A stretch of DNA of 14,576 bases from an uncultured Oscillospiraceae bacterium. Lineage in GTDB: Bacteria > Bacillota > Clostridia > Oscillospirales > Oscillospiraceae. Under the pieces are notes generated by a model. That model saw only the letters and a program-made list of their open reading frames with translations, was not told where the DNA came from and did no database searches. A program made the translations under genes and the position numbers. The DNA is taken from contig CALWYM010000007.1 of NCBI GenBank assembly GCA_944385775.1, forward strand, positions 1 to 14,576. The letters are read 5' to 3'. Below, one piece after another: positions 5,439-13,932 of the stretch. Every line of letters begins with the position of its first letter. The first letter of the stretch is position 1.

Positions 5439-7898
5439 ATGATGAAGAAAAAACGTCTCACCGCTCTTTTCCTCGCTGCTGTTATGACTGTCGGGCTTCT
5501 TGCCGGCTGCTCAAACGGCGAAGAAGGAGAAAATTCAGGTCCGGAGCTTGTCTACAACGCTACGTTTTCAGCTGTGGACATGGGGGATATTAACAACATA
5601 AACTACTCCGCCTATCGTGACGGAAAGTTTTATTTTTACGCGAACTACGCTGTAAACAGCGGCAGCGGTGAAACCGGTGAAGAAACCGGAACCGGAATCG
5701 AGGCAAGGGCGACCGCCTCGGTGGCAGCCACCGGCGAAGCCGTAGCGCTGCCGTCATATGAGCAGCCGACAGAGTATAAAAACGCCATTTTCTCTGTCAA
5801 CTCTGACGGCACTGAGCTTACAAAGCTCTTTGACCTGGACGTGGAGGGCTACAAGACCAGTGAGGACGGCTCCGTTGAGACCGGTGAGAATATATATAAC
5901 TTTACCATGGATTCCAACGGAAACTACTGGTTCGTAATTCACAGATACGAGAACGTCTATGAGGTTCCAGACAATTTTGACCCGGAAAACGACAGCGCCT
6001 GGAACTATCCTGCCACCTATAACGAGAAATATTACCTTGTGTCCTACGATGGTGAGGGCAATGAGGTAAAGAATATTGACCTTATTGATACTCTGGGAAT
6101 AAATACCGATGAGACGTATTTTTACGTAAACTTATTTGCGATAGACGGTCAGGGAAACGCGTACATTTCCTCTGATACCTTCCTTTACATACTGCCCGGC
6201 GAGGGGGCGGCAAAGACCATTAACCTTGCCGACAAGAATATAAGCTGGATAAACACAATGGCTGTTGCCGGAAACGGTACGGTGTATTTCTCAAGCTACG
6301 GCGAAACGGGTCAGGAGCTTTACTCCATTACGGCTGACGGCACCATAAGCGATCCGGTGCCTACCGACGCTAACCTTTATAACGTAATCGCCGGCGACGA
6401 CAAGTACGATTTCTACTACACAGACAACTCCAATTTCTGCGGTCTTGACGTGGAGACCGGTACTGAGACTATTCTCTTTAACTGGATTAACTGCAACGTG
6501 GATAGCGACTATCTTAGGACCTTTGCCGTTACCGATAACGGAGTTGTGGGCTTCTCAAGCTCATGGAACAGCGACTACACCAAGGAAACGTACGAGCTTG
6601 TCAGAGTAAACCAGGTGGACGCTTCAACGCTTCCCGAAAAGACTACCCTTACCTTTGCCTGCATGTACCTTGATTACAACATCAAAAAGGAAATTCTTGA
6701 TTTTAACAAAAAGAGCGACGCTTACCGTATTGAGGTTCTGGATTATTCCCAGTACAACACAAATGAGGATTACTCCGCCGGCCTTACAAAGCTCACCACC
6801 GAGATTATGGCAGGCAACGTGCCTGATATGTTCTCAACAGACCAGATGCCGATTTCGCGTTTTGCCGCAAGGGATCTTGTTGAGGACCTGTGGCCCTTTA
6901 TTGAGGGTGACACCGAGCTGGGGGGCAGAGACGGCGTTGTCCAGAGCATTTTTAACGCCTATACAGACGATGACGGTAAGCTCTATCAGGTTGGTAGTAC
7001 ATTTAATATAGCCACCCTTGTGGGTCTTACGAAGGTGGTAGGCGACAAGATGGGCTGGAGCTTTGACGAGTTCTATGAGGTCTATTCAAAAATGCCTGAG
7101 GGCTGCAATATTCTCTACCGCGGCATGACAAAGAGCAATATTGCCCAGACACTTTTCGTTTTGAATCTCAATAACTTTGTAAACTGGGAGACAGGTGAGT
7201 GCCACTTCGATTCCCAGGAGTTTATCGACATTCTGAAGTTTACTGACCTTTTCCCGGCGGAGTACGACTGGGAGGCTGATTCTGACCAGCCCTACGTTGG
7301 CACATACACCATGTTCTCCGAGGGAATGCAGATGCTTGACTCTGTCTCCGTCTATGAATTCAGCGACGTTCTTTATACCGCAGCCGATATGTCAGGCAGC
7401 GATATGGCAATAACCTACGTAGGTTTCCCCGGTTCTGCCGGAAACGGAGCTGTTGCCATGATGAGCTCCGGCATTGCCATGAGCTCCACCTGCAAGGACA
7501 AGGACGGCGCGTGGCAGTTTATGAGAAGAGTCCTTACTCCGGAGTTCCAGGAGAATATTTACGGACTGCCTACAAACAAGGCTGTCTTTGACGAGAAGGT
7601 AAAGGAAGCCACCACCGTTCAGTATTATGAGGACGAGAACGGCGAAAAGGTTCCCCAGCCCATGTTCACCATGTATGTGGGAGACGAGCTCGTGGGGTTT
7701 ACAAGCGTTCCTCAGGAGCTTATGGATAAGGTGCTGGAGCTTATTGACACCACCGACACGGTCTTCTCCATGGACCAGAGTCTGCTTAACATCTTAGATG
7801 AGCAGTGCGCGCCTTTCTTTGCCGGTCAGAAAACGGCCGAGGAGACTGCAAGCGCAATCCAGAGCAGAATGAAGATTTACATTAACGAGCAGAGATAA
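5439..7898 (+). CDS. Lipoprotein solute-binding protein fused to a beta-propeller-like domain
   Basis: An 819-aa lipoprotein that should be the substrate receptor of the importer encoded downstream. The signal peptide ends in a lipobox, LLAGC, with Cys24 as the lipidation site. Residues 35-395 are not part of a normal binding protein. They contain repeated short blades with G-x-x-Y/F-Y/F motifs, such as DGKFYFYANY, SNGNYWFVIH, GQGNAYISSD and GNGTVYFSSY, as in beta-propellers. A Gly/Thr/Ala-rich stretch lies near 73-106. From about residue 401 (TTLTFACMYLD) to the end it looks like a family 1 extracellular solute-binding protein, with LTTEIMAGNVPDMFS (452-466), a typical motif for sugar binders, and the late segment in which Trp and Phe flank the binding cleft. 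Usual family length is 400-450 aa, so this is nearly double. ATG at 5442 is the likelier start because AAGGAGG (5428-5434) is then 7 nt away, not 4. The substrate is unknown. Confidence 0.88.
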   Translation: MMKKKRLTALFLAAVMTVGLLAGCSNGEEGENSGPELVYNATFSAVDMGDINNINYSAYRDGKFYFYANYAVNSGSGETGEETGTGIEARATASVAATGEAVALPSYEQPTEYKNAIFSVNSDGTELTKLFDLDVEGYKTSEDGSVETGENIYNFTMDSNGNYWFVIHRYENVYEVPDNFDPENDSAWNYPATYNEKYYLVSYDGEGNEVKNIDLIDTLGINTDETYFYVNLFAIDGQGNAYISSDTFLYILPGEGAAKTINLADKNISWINTMAVAGNGTVYFSSYGETGQELYSITADGTISDPVPTDANLYNVIAGDDKYDFYYTDNSNFCGLDVETGTETILFNWINCNVDSDYLRTFAVTDNGVVGFSSSWNSDYTKETYELVRVNQVDASTLPEKTTLTFACMYLDYNIKKEILDFNKKSDAYRIEVLDYSQYNTNEDYSAGLTKLTTEIMAGNVPDMFSTDQMPISRFAARDLVEDLWPFIEGDTELGGRDGVVQSIFNAYTDDDGKLYQVGSTFNIATLVGLTKVVGDKMGWSFDEFYEVYSKMPEGCNILYRGMTKSNIAQTLFVLNLNNFVNWETGECHFDSQEFIDILKFTDLFPAEYDWEADSDQPYVGTYTMFSEGMQMLDSVSVYEFSDVLYTAADMSGSDMAITYVGFPGSAGNGAVAMMSSGIAMSSTCKDKDGAWQFMRRVLTPEFQENIYGLPTNKAVFDEKVKEATTVQYYEDENGEKVPQPMFTMYVGDELVGFTSVPQELMDKVLELIDTTDTVFSMDQSLLNILDEQCAPFFAGQKTAEETASAIQSRMKIYINEQR

Positions 7899-7921
7899 CC
7901 TTTCTGCAAAGCGCAAAAGCT

Positions 7922-7961
7922 GTTCTCCCTCCGTTCCCTCGGGGGAACGGGGGGGGAGAAC
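7922..7961 (+). other. Strong intercistronic hairpin after the binding protein gene
   Basis: Arms 7922-7938 and 7942-7961 pair almost fully (GTTCTCCC with GGGAGAAC at the base, GTTCCC with GGGAAC at the top), with about two bulged G. There is no T run after it, only TTT, so it is not a standard terminator. Such hairpins between binding-protein and permease genes are known to protect the upstream mRNA and raise its level over the permeases; that role is inferred here. Confidence 0.65.
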
Positions 7962-7981
7962 TTTAAAAAGGAGGAGAGAGT

Positions 7982-8896
7982 ATCGTTAAGCTTAAAAGAG
8001 AGAAGGGCGACCCAAAGTCCGTAACAAGGCGCAGGGCAAAGACAAGGGATTTTCTTGCCAGCCTTTGTTTTCTCGGTCCCAGCTTTCTGGGAGTTCTGGT
8101 GTTTTTTATCCTGCCCTTCGGAGTGGTTTGCTATTATTCGGTAATTAGAAGCTCCCTGAACCCGGAGTTTGTGTTTCTGGATAATTTTAAGGCACTGATG
8201 GATAACTACTCCTTCCGCCTTGCCGCCGGGAATACCTTTAAGTTTTCCATTGTGGCGGTGCCGCTGGCTGTGGTGCTGAGCCTTGTGCTGGCGCTGATTC
8301 TTGAGGAAAAAATCCCCCTTAAAAGCCAGTTCCGCACCTTTTTTCTAAGTCCCATGATGGTGCCTGTGGCGTCAGTTGTTCTTGTGTGGCAGGTGCTGTT
8401 TTCAAATAATGGCGCGGTAAATGAATTTCTAGCTATCTTCGGGCAGGACAAGATTGACTGGCTGAGAAGCAGCTACGCCCCCGTTGTCACGACCCTTCTT
8501 TTTTTATGGAAAAATCTTGGGTACAACATGATTCTTTTCATGTCGTCCCTTGCCAACATACCGGGGGAGCTTTTGGAGGTTGCCAGCGTTGAGGGGGCAA
8601 GCCCCATGTATAAGTTTTTCGCCATAAAGCTGCGGTATCTGTCACCTACTGTGCTTTTTGTTGCCATACTTTCCCTGATAAACTCATTTAAAATATTCAG
8701 GGAGGTTTATCTTCTGGTGGGAAGCTACCCGGAGGACCCTTTGTATACCCTTCAGCACTTTATGAATAATACCTTCAACAACCTTGACTATCAGAAGCTT
8801 TCTTCCGCGGCGGTTATTATGGCAATAGTTATGATAATCATAATCGCCTTGCTTTTCGCCGTTGAGGACTGGTTCGGAAAGGATGTGGAGGGATGA
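7982..8896 (+). CDS. ABC transporter permease, MalF/UgpA type, with apparent ATC start
   Basis: An inner-membrane subunit of the carbohydrate importer, about 304 aa when read from 7982. It has about six membrane segments and an EAA-type ATPase-contact loop, EVASVEGAS (about residues 199-207), followed by FFAIKLRYLSP. The reading frame is open from 7967, but no ATG, GTG or TTG occurs until GTG at 8099, which falls inside the first membrane segment and removes the cytoplasmic N-terminus. AAGGAGG (7968-7974) sits 7 nt before an in-frame ATC at 7982, exactly where a start codon belongs. The encoded N-terminus, VKLKREKGDPKSVTRRR and so on, is basic and typical of this family. I therefore call ATC as the start, or a mutated or misread ATG. 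Its stop overlaps the next gene (ATGA at 8893-8896). Confidence 0.82.
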   Translation: MVKLKREKGDPKSVTRRRAKTRDFLASLCFLGPSFLGVLVFFILPFGVVCYYSVIRSSLNPEFVFLDNFKALMDNYSFRLAAGNTFKFSIVAVPLAVVLSLVLALILEEKIPLKSQFRTFFLSPMMVPVASVVLVWQVLFSNNGAVNEFLAIFGQDKIDWLRSSYAPVVTTLLFLWKNLGYNMILFMSSLANIPGELLEVASVEGASPMYKFFAIKLRYLSPTVLFVAILSLINSFKIFREVYLLVGSYPEDPLYTLQHFMNNTFNNLDYQKLSSAAVIMAIVMIIIIALLFAVEDWFGKDVEG

Positions 8897-9771
8897 AAAA
8901 ACATTATGTAAGACGGGGAATTTCATTTATAGTGTCTCTTGTTTTCGCTGTACTGTTTCTTATGCCCACGGTGCTTACGATAACAAACAGCTTTATGACG
9001 GAAAAGGAGATAAACGCCAACTACGGTCAGGTTTTCGGCGCCGCTGCCGGGGGCAGCACCTATGTGGCGGATAAGGTGAATTTAAAGTTTATCCCCGACA
9101 AGGTCAGCTTTTCCCAGTACATAAGCGTGCTTATTAAAAGCCCGGATTACCTTATAAAATTCTGGAACAGCGTGATATTGACGCTGCCCATTGTTTTTTT
9201 ACAGCTGGCGATCGCGTCGCTTGCCGCCTACGGCTTTACAAGATGGCGCGGCAAGGTCAGAGCCGCCATATTTTTCTCCTACGTTATTCTTATGCTTATG
9301 CCGTATCAGGTTACACTGGTTCCCAACTACCTTGTTTCCGACTGGCTTGGCATACTTGACACGAGAAAATCCATAATTCTTCCGGGAGCGGTGGCGCCCT
9401 TTTCCGTTTTCCTGCTTACGAAGTTTATGCGCCGTGTTCCCGTAAGCCTTATAGAGGCGGCAAAGCTTGACGGCGCCAGCGAGTGGTATATTTTCACAAA
9501 GGTGTGCCTGCCCCAGTGCAGAGCGGCCCTTTATTCCATTGCCATTCTTGTATTTATTGACTACTGGAATATGGTGGAGCAGCCCATCATACTGCTGAGA
9601 GACGAGACCCAGCAGCCCCTTTCAGTATTTTTGTCACAGATCAATTCCGGCGAGGTGGGAATCGCCTTTGCCGCAGCAGTAATTTATATGATACCGACCC
9701 TCCTGCTGTTCCTCGGCGGTGAGGAGTACCTGGTGGAGGGCATTGCCCACCAGGGCTCGGTGAAAGGGTGA
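8893..9771 (+). CDS. ABC transporter permease, MalG/UgpE type
   Basis: The second membrane subunit of the importer, 292 aa, with about six membrane segments. The EAA loop is well kept: EAAKLDGASEWYIFTKVCLP (188-207), the coupling-helix motif that docks on the ATPase. SLAAYGFTRW (109-118) and MLMPYQVTLVPNYLV (134-148) are also family signatures. The loop between the first two membrane segments (about 35-85) is longer than in MalG and would face outside. The ATG overlaps the upstream stop as ATGA, so translation is coupled. AAAGGA (8878-8883) lies 9 nt before the start. It pairs with the upstream permease to form the translocation channel. Confidence 0.92.
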   Translation: MKKHYVRRGISFIVSLVFAVLFLMPTVLTITNSFMTEKEINANYGQVFGAAAGGSTYVADKVNLKFIPDKVSFSQYISVLIKSPDYLIKFWNSVILTLPIVFLQLAIASLAAYGFTRWRGKVRAAIFFSYVILMLMPYQVTLVPNYLVSDWLGILDTRKSIILPGAVAPFSVFLLTKFMRRVPVSLIEAAKLDGASEWYIFTKVCLPQCRAALYSIAILVFIDYWNMVEQPIILLRDETQQPLSVFLSQINSGEVGIAFAAAVIYMIPTLLLFLGGEEYLVEGIAHQGSVKG

Positions 9772-9776
9772 ACAGC

Positions 9777-11771
9777 ATGACAGAAGAAAAGACAAAAAAG
9801 AGAGATTGGGTCAAAAACGCGGCCATTATTTTTCTCACTATTTTGCTTATACTGACCTTTTTCTCCAATACCATACTGAACTGGTCATTGCCGGAGGTGG
9901 CAATTCAGTACGTGACCAGCGGCTCTATCAGCGCCCAGATTCGCGGTACGGGTACAATTACGCCTGTGGAGCAGTACGAGGTCAAGATTAACGAGAGCAG
10001 AAAGGTACAGACGGTCTATGTCCAGGTTGGACAGGAGATCAAGGTGGGCGATTTGCTTTTTGTCCTCTCCACCGGAGACAGCGAGGAGCTGGAGTCTGCC
10101 AAAACAGCCCTGGAGGAGGCACAGTACCAGTACCAGACTGCTCTAATTAACGCATCCAGCGCCGACTATGCTCAGCAGAACAGGGAGATTGCCAAGCTCC
10201 GTGAGGATATTGAGGAGCTTAACACCCAGCTTACTTCCATGAGCAGCTATGAGGAGGATTATAATAACGCCACCCTGGCTGTGGAGTCGGCACAGGCTGC
10301 GGTAAATGTTGCCGAAACGGAGCAGATGCTGGCTCAGGAGGCTTACGACGCCCAGTATCTTGTGGTGGAGGAAATCAAGGCAAAGCGTGACCAGTACTCG
10401 CCGGGCAGCGGCGATTCCTCCGGCGTTACAGCTGCGGAGGCGGAGGTAAAGGCTGCGGAGGCAGCTCTGGCTGAGGCTCAGACTGCCCTTGAGACTGCAA
10501 GGCTCCAGTACCTGTCAACTTACGCCGCTCTGGAGAATGAGGCGATCGGCTGGATAATAAGCGACTACGACAGTAACCTTAATGAGGGCGAAAAGACCTT
10601 TGCGGAGCTTTCAGCCGAGGAGCAGACAAAGATTAAAAATGAGAAGCTCCCCTCATATCTTCCCGCCCTTATAAATCAGAAATACTCCGACCCGGAGAGC
10701 GCCGAAAATATCGCCTACACCCAGATGACAAAGGCGCTTAATGATGTCGCCGCGGCGGAGAACAGCCTTGAAACGGCAAAGCGCAACTATACAAACGCCA
10801 CAAATTCCTACATAGACGCCAACGGAAACAGCGGTCTTTACTATATGTATAACCGTCAGTACAACGAGGAAAATGAGAAGCTCACAAAGCTTAACAGTTC
10901 CCTTGAGACAGCAAAGAAATCATATGAAAGGGCGAATAACGAGCTTACAAAGCTCAAAACCACCCAGGAGGAGGCAAAGGCCAAGGTGGATGAGCGGAAA
11001 GCTCTTGAGGACCAGATTGAAACGGCGGAGGACAGCCTTGCGGACGCCCTTTTCACACTGAGCCAGACCCAGAAGGAGGACAATAAGCAGTCCCAGCTGA
11101 CCCAGCTTGACCTTGAGCGTCAGAGAAAGAATATTTCAGAGCTTCAGGAAAAGGTGGACAGCCTTTCCGGTGAGGGCGGCGCCACGGAGATACGGTCTGA
11201 GGTAAACGGCGTTGTGAAAACAGTGTCCATTACAGCCGGAAATACCACAACTCCCGATACGGCTCTTATAACCCTTGAGGTGCCGGACAGAGGCTACAAC
11301 ACCACAATCAGCGTAACAAACGAGCAGGCACAGAAGGTTCAGGTAGGGACCTTTGCTCAGGTGTCAACAGGCTGGTGGGGCAGCAGCAATATTGAGGCAA
11401 GGCTTGCCTCGATGCGTACCGACCCCCAGAACCCCAGGACAAATAAGCTTCTTGTCTTTGAGCTTACCGGAGACGATCTGGAAAGCGGCAGCAGCATAAC
11501 CCTTTCCATCGGTGAGAGAAGCCAGAATTATGACGCCATAGTGCCAAAAAGCGCGGTACGCACCGATTCCAACGGTAGCTTTGTGCTCATAGTGGAGTCG
11601 CGCCAGAGCCCATTGGGCAACAGGTACACAGCAAAGCGCATGGACGTTACGGTGGTGGCGGAGGACGACGTTAACTGCGCCGTCAGCGGAGCCATTACAA
11701 CAAGCGAGTGCGTTATAACAACCTCCACCGCGCCGGTGGAGAACGGAGACCAGGTCAGGATGGCAGAATGA
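9777..11771 (+). CDS. HlyD/MacA-like membrane fusion (adaptor) protein
   Basis: A 664-aa protein with one N-terminal membrane segment (about residues 14-33) after a charged cytoplasmic tail, and a large extracellular part. A split barrel-sandwich (biotinyl-lipoyl-like) domain is seen before the helical region, with GTGTITPVEQYEVKI and VQVGQEIKVGDLLFVL, and after it, with EVNGVVKTVSI. Between them, about residues 105-465, is a very long Ala/Glu/Gln/Lys-rich coiled coil broken by a segment near 250-300. A beta-barrel-like region (TISVTNEQAQKVQVGTFAQV) and a membrane-proximal end follow. Such adaptors normally join exporters (MacA, HlyD, YknX). Here the gene follows importer permeases. A GTG at 9768 overlaps the upstream stop, but ATG at 9777 is preferred because AAAGGG (9763-9768) is 8 nt before it. 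No outer-membrane partner is present, as expected for a monoderm. Confidence 0.85.
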   Translation: MTEEKTKKRDWVKNAAIIFLTILLILTFFSNTILNWSLPEVAIQYVTSGSISAQIRGTGTITPVEQYEVKINESRKVQTVYVQVGQEIKVGDLLFVLSTGDSEELESAKTALEEAQYQYQTALINASSADYAQQNREIAKLREDIEELNTQLTSMSSYEEDYNNATLAVESAQAAVNVAETEQMLAQEAYDAQYLVVEEIKAKRDQYSPGSGDSSGVTAAEAEVKAAEAALAEAQTALETARLQYLSTYAALENEAIGWIISDYDSNLNEGEKTFAELSAEEQTKIKNEKLPSYLPALINQKYSDPESAENIAYTQMTKALNDVAAAENSLETAKRNYTNATNSYIDANGNSGLYYMYNRQYNEENEKLTKLNSSLETAKKSYERANNELTKLKTTQEEAKAKVDERKALEDQIETAEDSLADALFTLSQTQKEDNKQSQLTQLDLERQRKNISELQEKVDSLSGEGGATEIRSEVNGVVKTVSITAGNTTTPDTALITLEVPDRGYNTTISVTNEQAQKVQVGTFAQVSTGWWGSSNIEARLASMRTDPQNPRTNKLLVFELTGDDLESGSSITLSIGERSQNYDAIVPKSAVRTDSNGSFVLIVESRQSPLGNRYTAKRMDVTVVAEDDVNCAVSGAITTSECVITTSTAPVENGDQVRMAE

Positions 11772-12829
11772 TGAGAAAAGCGCTCAGGTCAAGAAAAAAT
11801 CAGATACGGCTTATTGTAGTCACTGCTGTGATGACCGGGGCCAGTCTTATACTTCTGGCGGTTTTTAACCACCTGGGAGGGATACTGGTCAGCCAGCGTG
11901 CCGCGGAGCGGTTTCAGGGTGAAAGCCAGGCTCTTTACGCCCAGGTTTCCGCCTACTTCCCCACAGGCTCGGAGATTGAGCAGACCAGCATTTACTCCTT
12001 TGACCAGGCTCTTGAGTCGGAATATCTCAATATTTCCATGGAGGACCAGGGGGACGGAGAGCTTTACACCCAGTGCTACTCCGCAGTTTCCACCGTTACG
12101 GTGGAGAGTGAGAAGGCCTCGGCGACGGTTACTGCCGTTGGGGTAGGGGGCGATTTCTTCTTTTTCCACCCATTGACTCTTCGCAGTGGAAACTACTTTG
12201 ACAGCGGCGATCTTATGAACGACTATGTGCTGCTGGACGAGGATCTGGCGTGGCGCCTTTTCGGCGGTACCGACCTTGTAGGTCTTACTGTGAGAATCGG
12301 GGACCAGCCCTATGTCGTTGCCGGAGTGGTGTCAAGGGAGGACGACTTCGCCTCAAAAAAGGCGTATAACCAGGGCACAGGTCTTTATATGTCCTACGAT
12401 AAGCTTCTGGCGCTTAACGAAGTGAAGATAAGCGCCTTTGAGGTTGTGGCGGCAAACCCCATAGACGGCTTTGTACGAAGCGTTGTGGAGAAAAATTTTA
12501 AGGACGCCGCCATTATTGAAAATTCAAACAGGTTCTCTTATTTCAGTATATTTAAGATAATCGGCTCCTTTGCCGAGCGGAGCATGAACACCACCGGCGC
12601 CGTGCTGCCCTATTGGGAGAACGCCGCCAGGTACGTGGAAAATATTATGGCGATTTTGCTGCTTTTTGCAGTGATACTGGCAGTTTTCCCCCTGTTTGTG
12701 TATATTTACGCCGCAGTTACCCTTGTCCGCCGGGCAGTCGCCGCCCTGGTGCGGAAAGTACCTCAGGTTATAGACAACCGCAGGGAGCGGGCGTACAGGG
12801 AAAAAATGAGCCGAAAGGGAGGCAGCTAA
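11768..12829 (+). CDS. Two-TM protein with MacB-like extracellular domain, lacking the FtsX core
   Basis: A 353-aa membrane protein. The first membrane segment is at about 14-35, an extracellular domain covers 40-285, and a second membrane segment lies at about 292-318 before a basic cytoplasmic tail of 35 residues. The domain carries the MacB periplasmic-core pattern: GVGGDFFFFHPLTLRSGNYF (125-144), then VLLDEDLAWRLFGGTDLVG (154-172), then VRIGDQPYVVAGVV (175-188). True MacB/FtsX permeases have three further membrane segments after this domain; here only one remains. It therefore should not form a MacB channel by itself and probably serves as a partner or scaffold for the adaptor encoded just upstream. 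ATG at 11768 overlaps the adaptor stop (ATGA), with AGGA (11757-11760) 7 nt before it. The stop directly abuts the ATPase gene start. Confidence 0.8.
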   Translation: MMRKALRSRKNQIRLIVVTAVMTGASLILLAVFNHLGGILVSQRAAERFQGESQALYAQVSAYFPTGSEIEQTSIYSFDQALESEYLNISMEDQGDGELYTQCYSAVSTVTVESEKASATVTAVGVGGDFFFFHPLTLRSGNYFDSGDLMNDYVLLDEDLAWRLFGGTDLVGLTVRIGDQPYVVAGVVSREDDFASKKAYNQGTGLYMSYDKLLALNEVKISAFEVVAANPIDGFVRSVVEKNFKDAAIIENSNRFSYFSIFKIIGSFAERSMNTTGAVLPYWENAARYVENIMAILLLFAVILAVFPLFVYIYAAVTLVRRAVAALVRKVPQVIDNRRERAYREKMSRKGGS

Positions 12830-13930
12830 GTGGCAACCGTTACGTTTAAAAATGTCCGCAAGGTCTATCCAGGCAACGTGGAGGCTGTTAAGGACTTTAA
12901 CCTTGATATAAAGGATAAGGAGTTTGTGGTTTTCGTCGGTCCCTCGGGCTGCGGCAAAAGTACCACCCTCAGAATGGTGGCAGGGCTGGAGGAGATTACC
13001 GCCGGCGAGATTTATATTGACGATGTGCTGGTAAACAATGTGGAGCCCAAGGACAGGGACATTTCCATGGTTTTTCAGAACTATGCACTTTATCCTCACA
13101 TGACCGTTTTTGACAACATTGCCTTTCCGCTGAAAATGCGGAAATTTCCCAAGTCGGAGATAAAGAAAAGGGTTGAGGAAGCGGCAAAGATACTTGAGAT
13201 AAGCGAGCTTCTTGGCAGAAAGCCAAAGGCGCTTTCCGGCGGACAGCGTCAGAGAGTTGCCATAGGGCGCGCCATAGTCCGTGAGCCAAAGGTATTTCTT
13301 ATGGACGAGCCCCTCTCTAACCTTGACGCAAAACTCCGAAATCAGATGCGAAGCGAGATAATAAAGCTTCGCAGAAGAATTGACACGACATTTATCTACG
13401 TTACCCACGACCAGACCGAGGCCATGACCCTGGGCGATATAATCGTTGTAATGAACGAGGGAGTCATAATGCAGGTAGGAAGCCCGGTAGAGGTTTTCTC
13501 AAGACCCAAGAATAAATTTGTTGCCGGGTTTATCGGTATGCCACAGATGAATTTTATTCCCGGAGAGCTTCGGAAAACGGAGAGCGGCTACGCCGCCTTT
13601 ATGGGTGACATTGAGATACCACTGTCCGATGAGATTAATGAAAGCCTTACGGACCGCAAGACAGAACCTCAGCCTGTGACTTTTGGCGTCCGTCCGGAGG
13701 ATTTTGTCATGGGTCAGCAGGGCATTGCGGCTTCTGCCGACGTTTCGGAGATGACTGGCAGCACAATTAACCTTCATGCCTACATTAAGGATACTGAGGT
13801 TATAGTTTCCCTTGACTACAACGATTCCAGAAACGGCGCCGCTCCGGGACAGATTATCCACCTTATGCCCGACAGCAGAAGAATACATATTTTCAGTAAC
13901 GAGACTGAAAAAAGTCTTGTGTACGGATAA
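12830..13930 (+). CDS. ABC transporter ATPase, MsmX/UgpC/MalK type
   Basis: A 366-aa ATPase that powers CUT1-type carbohydrate importers from the cytoplasm. All motifs are intact: Walker A GPSGCGKST (37-45), Q-loop Gln83 in VFQNYALYPH, signature LSGGQRQR (135-142), Walker B VFLMDE with catalytic Glu160, D-loop SNLDAKLR (163-170), and switch His193 in THDQTEAMTLGD. The C-terminal part (about 235-366) has the OB/TOBE-like regulatory domain with GVRPEDF, typical of this group and absent from exporter ATPases of the MacB/YknY kind. The start is GTG at 12830, directly after the upstream TAA, with GGGAGG (12817-12822) 7 nt before it. Such ATPases often serve several importers from a distant locus; here it closes the operon and could serve both the importer and the adaptor pair. 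Confidence 0.95.
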   Translation: MATVTFKNVRKVYPGNVEAVKDFNLDIKDKEFVVFVGPSGCGKSTTLRMVAGLEEITAGEIYIDDVLVNNVEPKDRDISMVFQNYALYPHMTVFDNIAFPLKMRKFPKSEIKKRVEEAAKILEISELLGRKPKALSGGQRQRVAIGRAIVREPKVFLMDEPLSNLDAKLRNQMRSEIIKLRRRIDTTFIYVTHDQTEAMTLGDIIVVMNEGVIMQVGSPVEVFSRPKNKFVAGFIGMPQMNFIPGELRKTESGYAAFMGDIEIPLSDEINESLTDRKTEPQPVTFGVRPEDFVMGQQGIAASADVSEMTGSTINLHAYIKDTEVIVSLDYNDSRNGAAPGQIIHLMPDSRRIHIFSNETEKSLVYG

Positions 13931-13932
13931 TA

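Noticed and set aside
9768..9776. GTG at 9768 as start of the adaptor protein
   Set aside because: The ribosome binding sequence would abut the codon with no spacing. ATG at 9777 has 8 nt spacing. It cannot be fully excluded.
11708..11767. Longer N-terminus for the MacB-domain protein
   Set aside because: The extra 20 codons overlap the end of the adaptor gene, have no ribosome binding site and are not membrane-like. The ATGA overlap at 11768 is a better start.
12524..13408. Minus-strand open frame of 294 codons opposite the MacB-domain and ATPase genes
   Set aside because: It runs antisense across two well-identified genes with intact motifs, shows no recognisable domain and has no clear ribosome binding site. 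It is a shadow caused by codon bias.
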